Below are positions 63,953-64,000 of a DNA stretch of 64,000 nucleotides, piece after piece. The notes beneath the pieces are model-generated. The model was not told where the DNA came from and searched no databases. It saw only the letters and a list, made by a program, of their open reading frames with translations. The stretch is from Acetonema longum DSM 6540 (GTDB taxonomy: Bacteria > Bacillota > Negativicutes > Sporomusales > Acetonemataceae), in assembly GCF_000219125.1 (NCBI RefSeq), contig NZ_AFGF01000053.1, positions 1 through 64,000 of the forward strand, given 5' to 3'. Each line of letters opens with the position of its first letter. Position 1 is the first letter of the stretch. Position numbers and translations under genes: made by a program.

Positions 63953-64000
63953 GCTCCCAGGGATCGAAGTCCGGCAGGAAAGATATATTTGGCATTGAAT

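Overview
The window looks like a chromosome segment of an endospore-forming, Gram-negative-type (diderm) Firmicute, most likely Negativicutes/Sporomusaceae. The reasons are a large set of sporulation and germination genes (spoIIE, spoIID-type, spoVB, spoVT, spo0F, fin, yabP, yabQ, gerKA/KB/KC) next to genes expected only with an outer membrane (an omptin-like beta-barrel ending in Phe, an LplT-type lysophospholipid flippase, an LPP20-type lipoprotein). Genus is not resolved. I saw no rRNA, tRNA or CRISPR array.

Layout. From 1 to 10.5 kb (mostly minus strand) lies the classic yabP-yabQ-divIC-yabR-spoIIE-tilS-hpt-ftsH block, followed by a hotdog thioesterase and a TIM-barrel protein. From 10.6 to 27.5 kb an accessory block interrupts this syntenic cluster: a gerA-type operon (+), a SpoIID/LytB lipoprotein, an EAL-CBS-GGDEF protein, a chemoreceptor, and a complete phosphate-starvation locus (pstA, pstC, pstS, a zinc phospholipase C, phoR on the plus strand, pstB, phoB). 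From 27.6 to 36.1 kb the conserved cluster resumes: HU, mazG, spoVB, spoVT, mfd, fin. From 36.4 to 49.7 kb come a LysM-M23 peptidase, glpX, a transaldolase-like aldolase, a zinc-ribbon protein, spo0F, a Yip1-like protein, sppA, pyrG, rpoE, argS, a DUF1934 protein, a second SpoIID protein, an LPP20 lipoprotein and a cyclophilin lipoprotein. From 49.9 kb to the end gene content becomes accessory: LplT, SpeD, a metallophosphoesterase, a CxxxCP membrane protein, cydAB, a divergent LysR/MFS pair, an MBL hydrolase, a Nudix hydrolase, an omptin-like protein, and scattered relics. Both conserved blocks correspond to gene neighbourhoods near oriC in Bacillus subtilis.

Regulatory structure is unusually readable. 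Four promoters in the phosphate locus carry PhoP-type TTAACA boxes at 11-bp spacing on the minus strand, upstream of pstC, pstS, pstB and the phospholipase C gene. In pstC and pstB the first box starts exactly 22 positions from the start of the predicted -10. spoIIE has a wide-spacer promoter with Spo0A-like boxes. The LysR/MFS intergenic region holds a perfect 11-bp palindrome.

The most unexpected feature is a family of interspersed non-coding elements with imperfect terminal inverted repeats of about 26 bp. Long or nearly full copies lie at 36154-36393, 37349-37610 and 42558-42924, a truncated one at the left window edge, and relics near 3241, 25903, 40769 and 46757. The copies are modular: one module is a long hairpin, another a GC-rich palindrome. 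In three cases the element end directly abuts a TAG stop codon of the neighbouring gene. Two further pairs of related hairpins link 54.6 kb with 61.2 kb and 54.7 kb with 63.4 kb.
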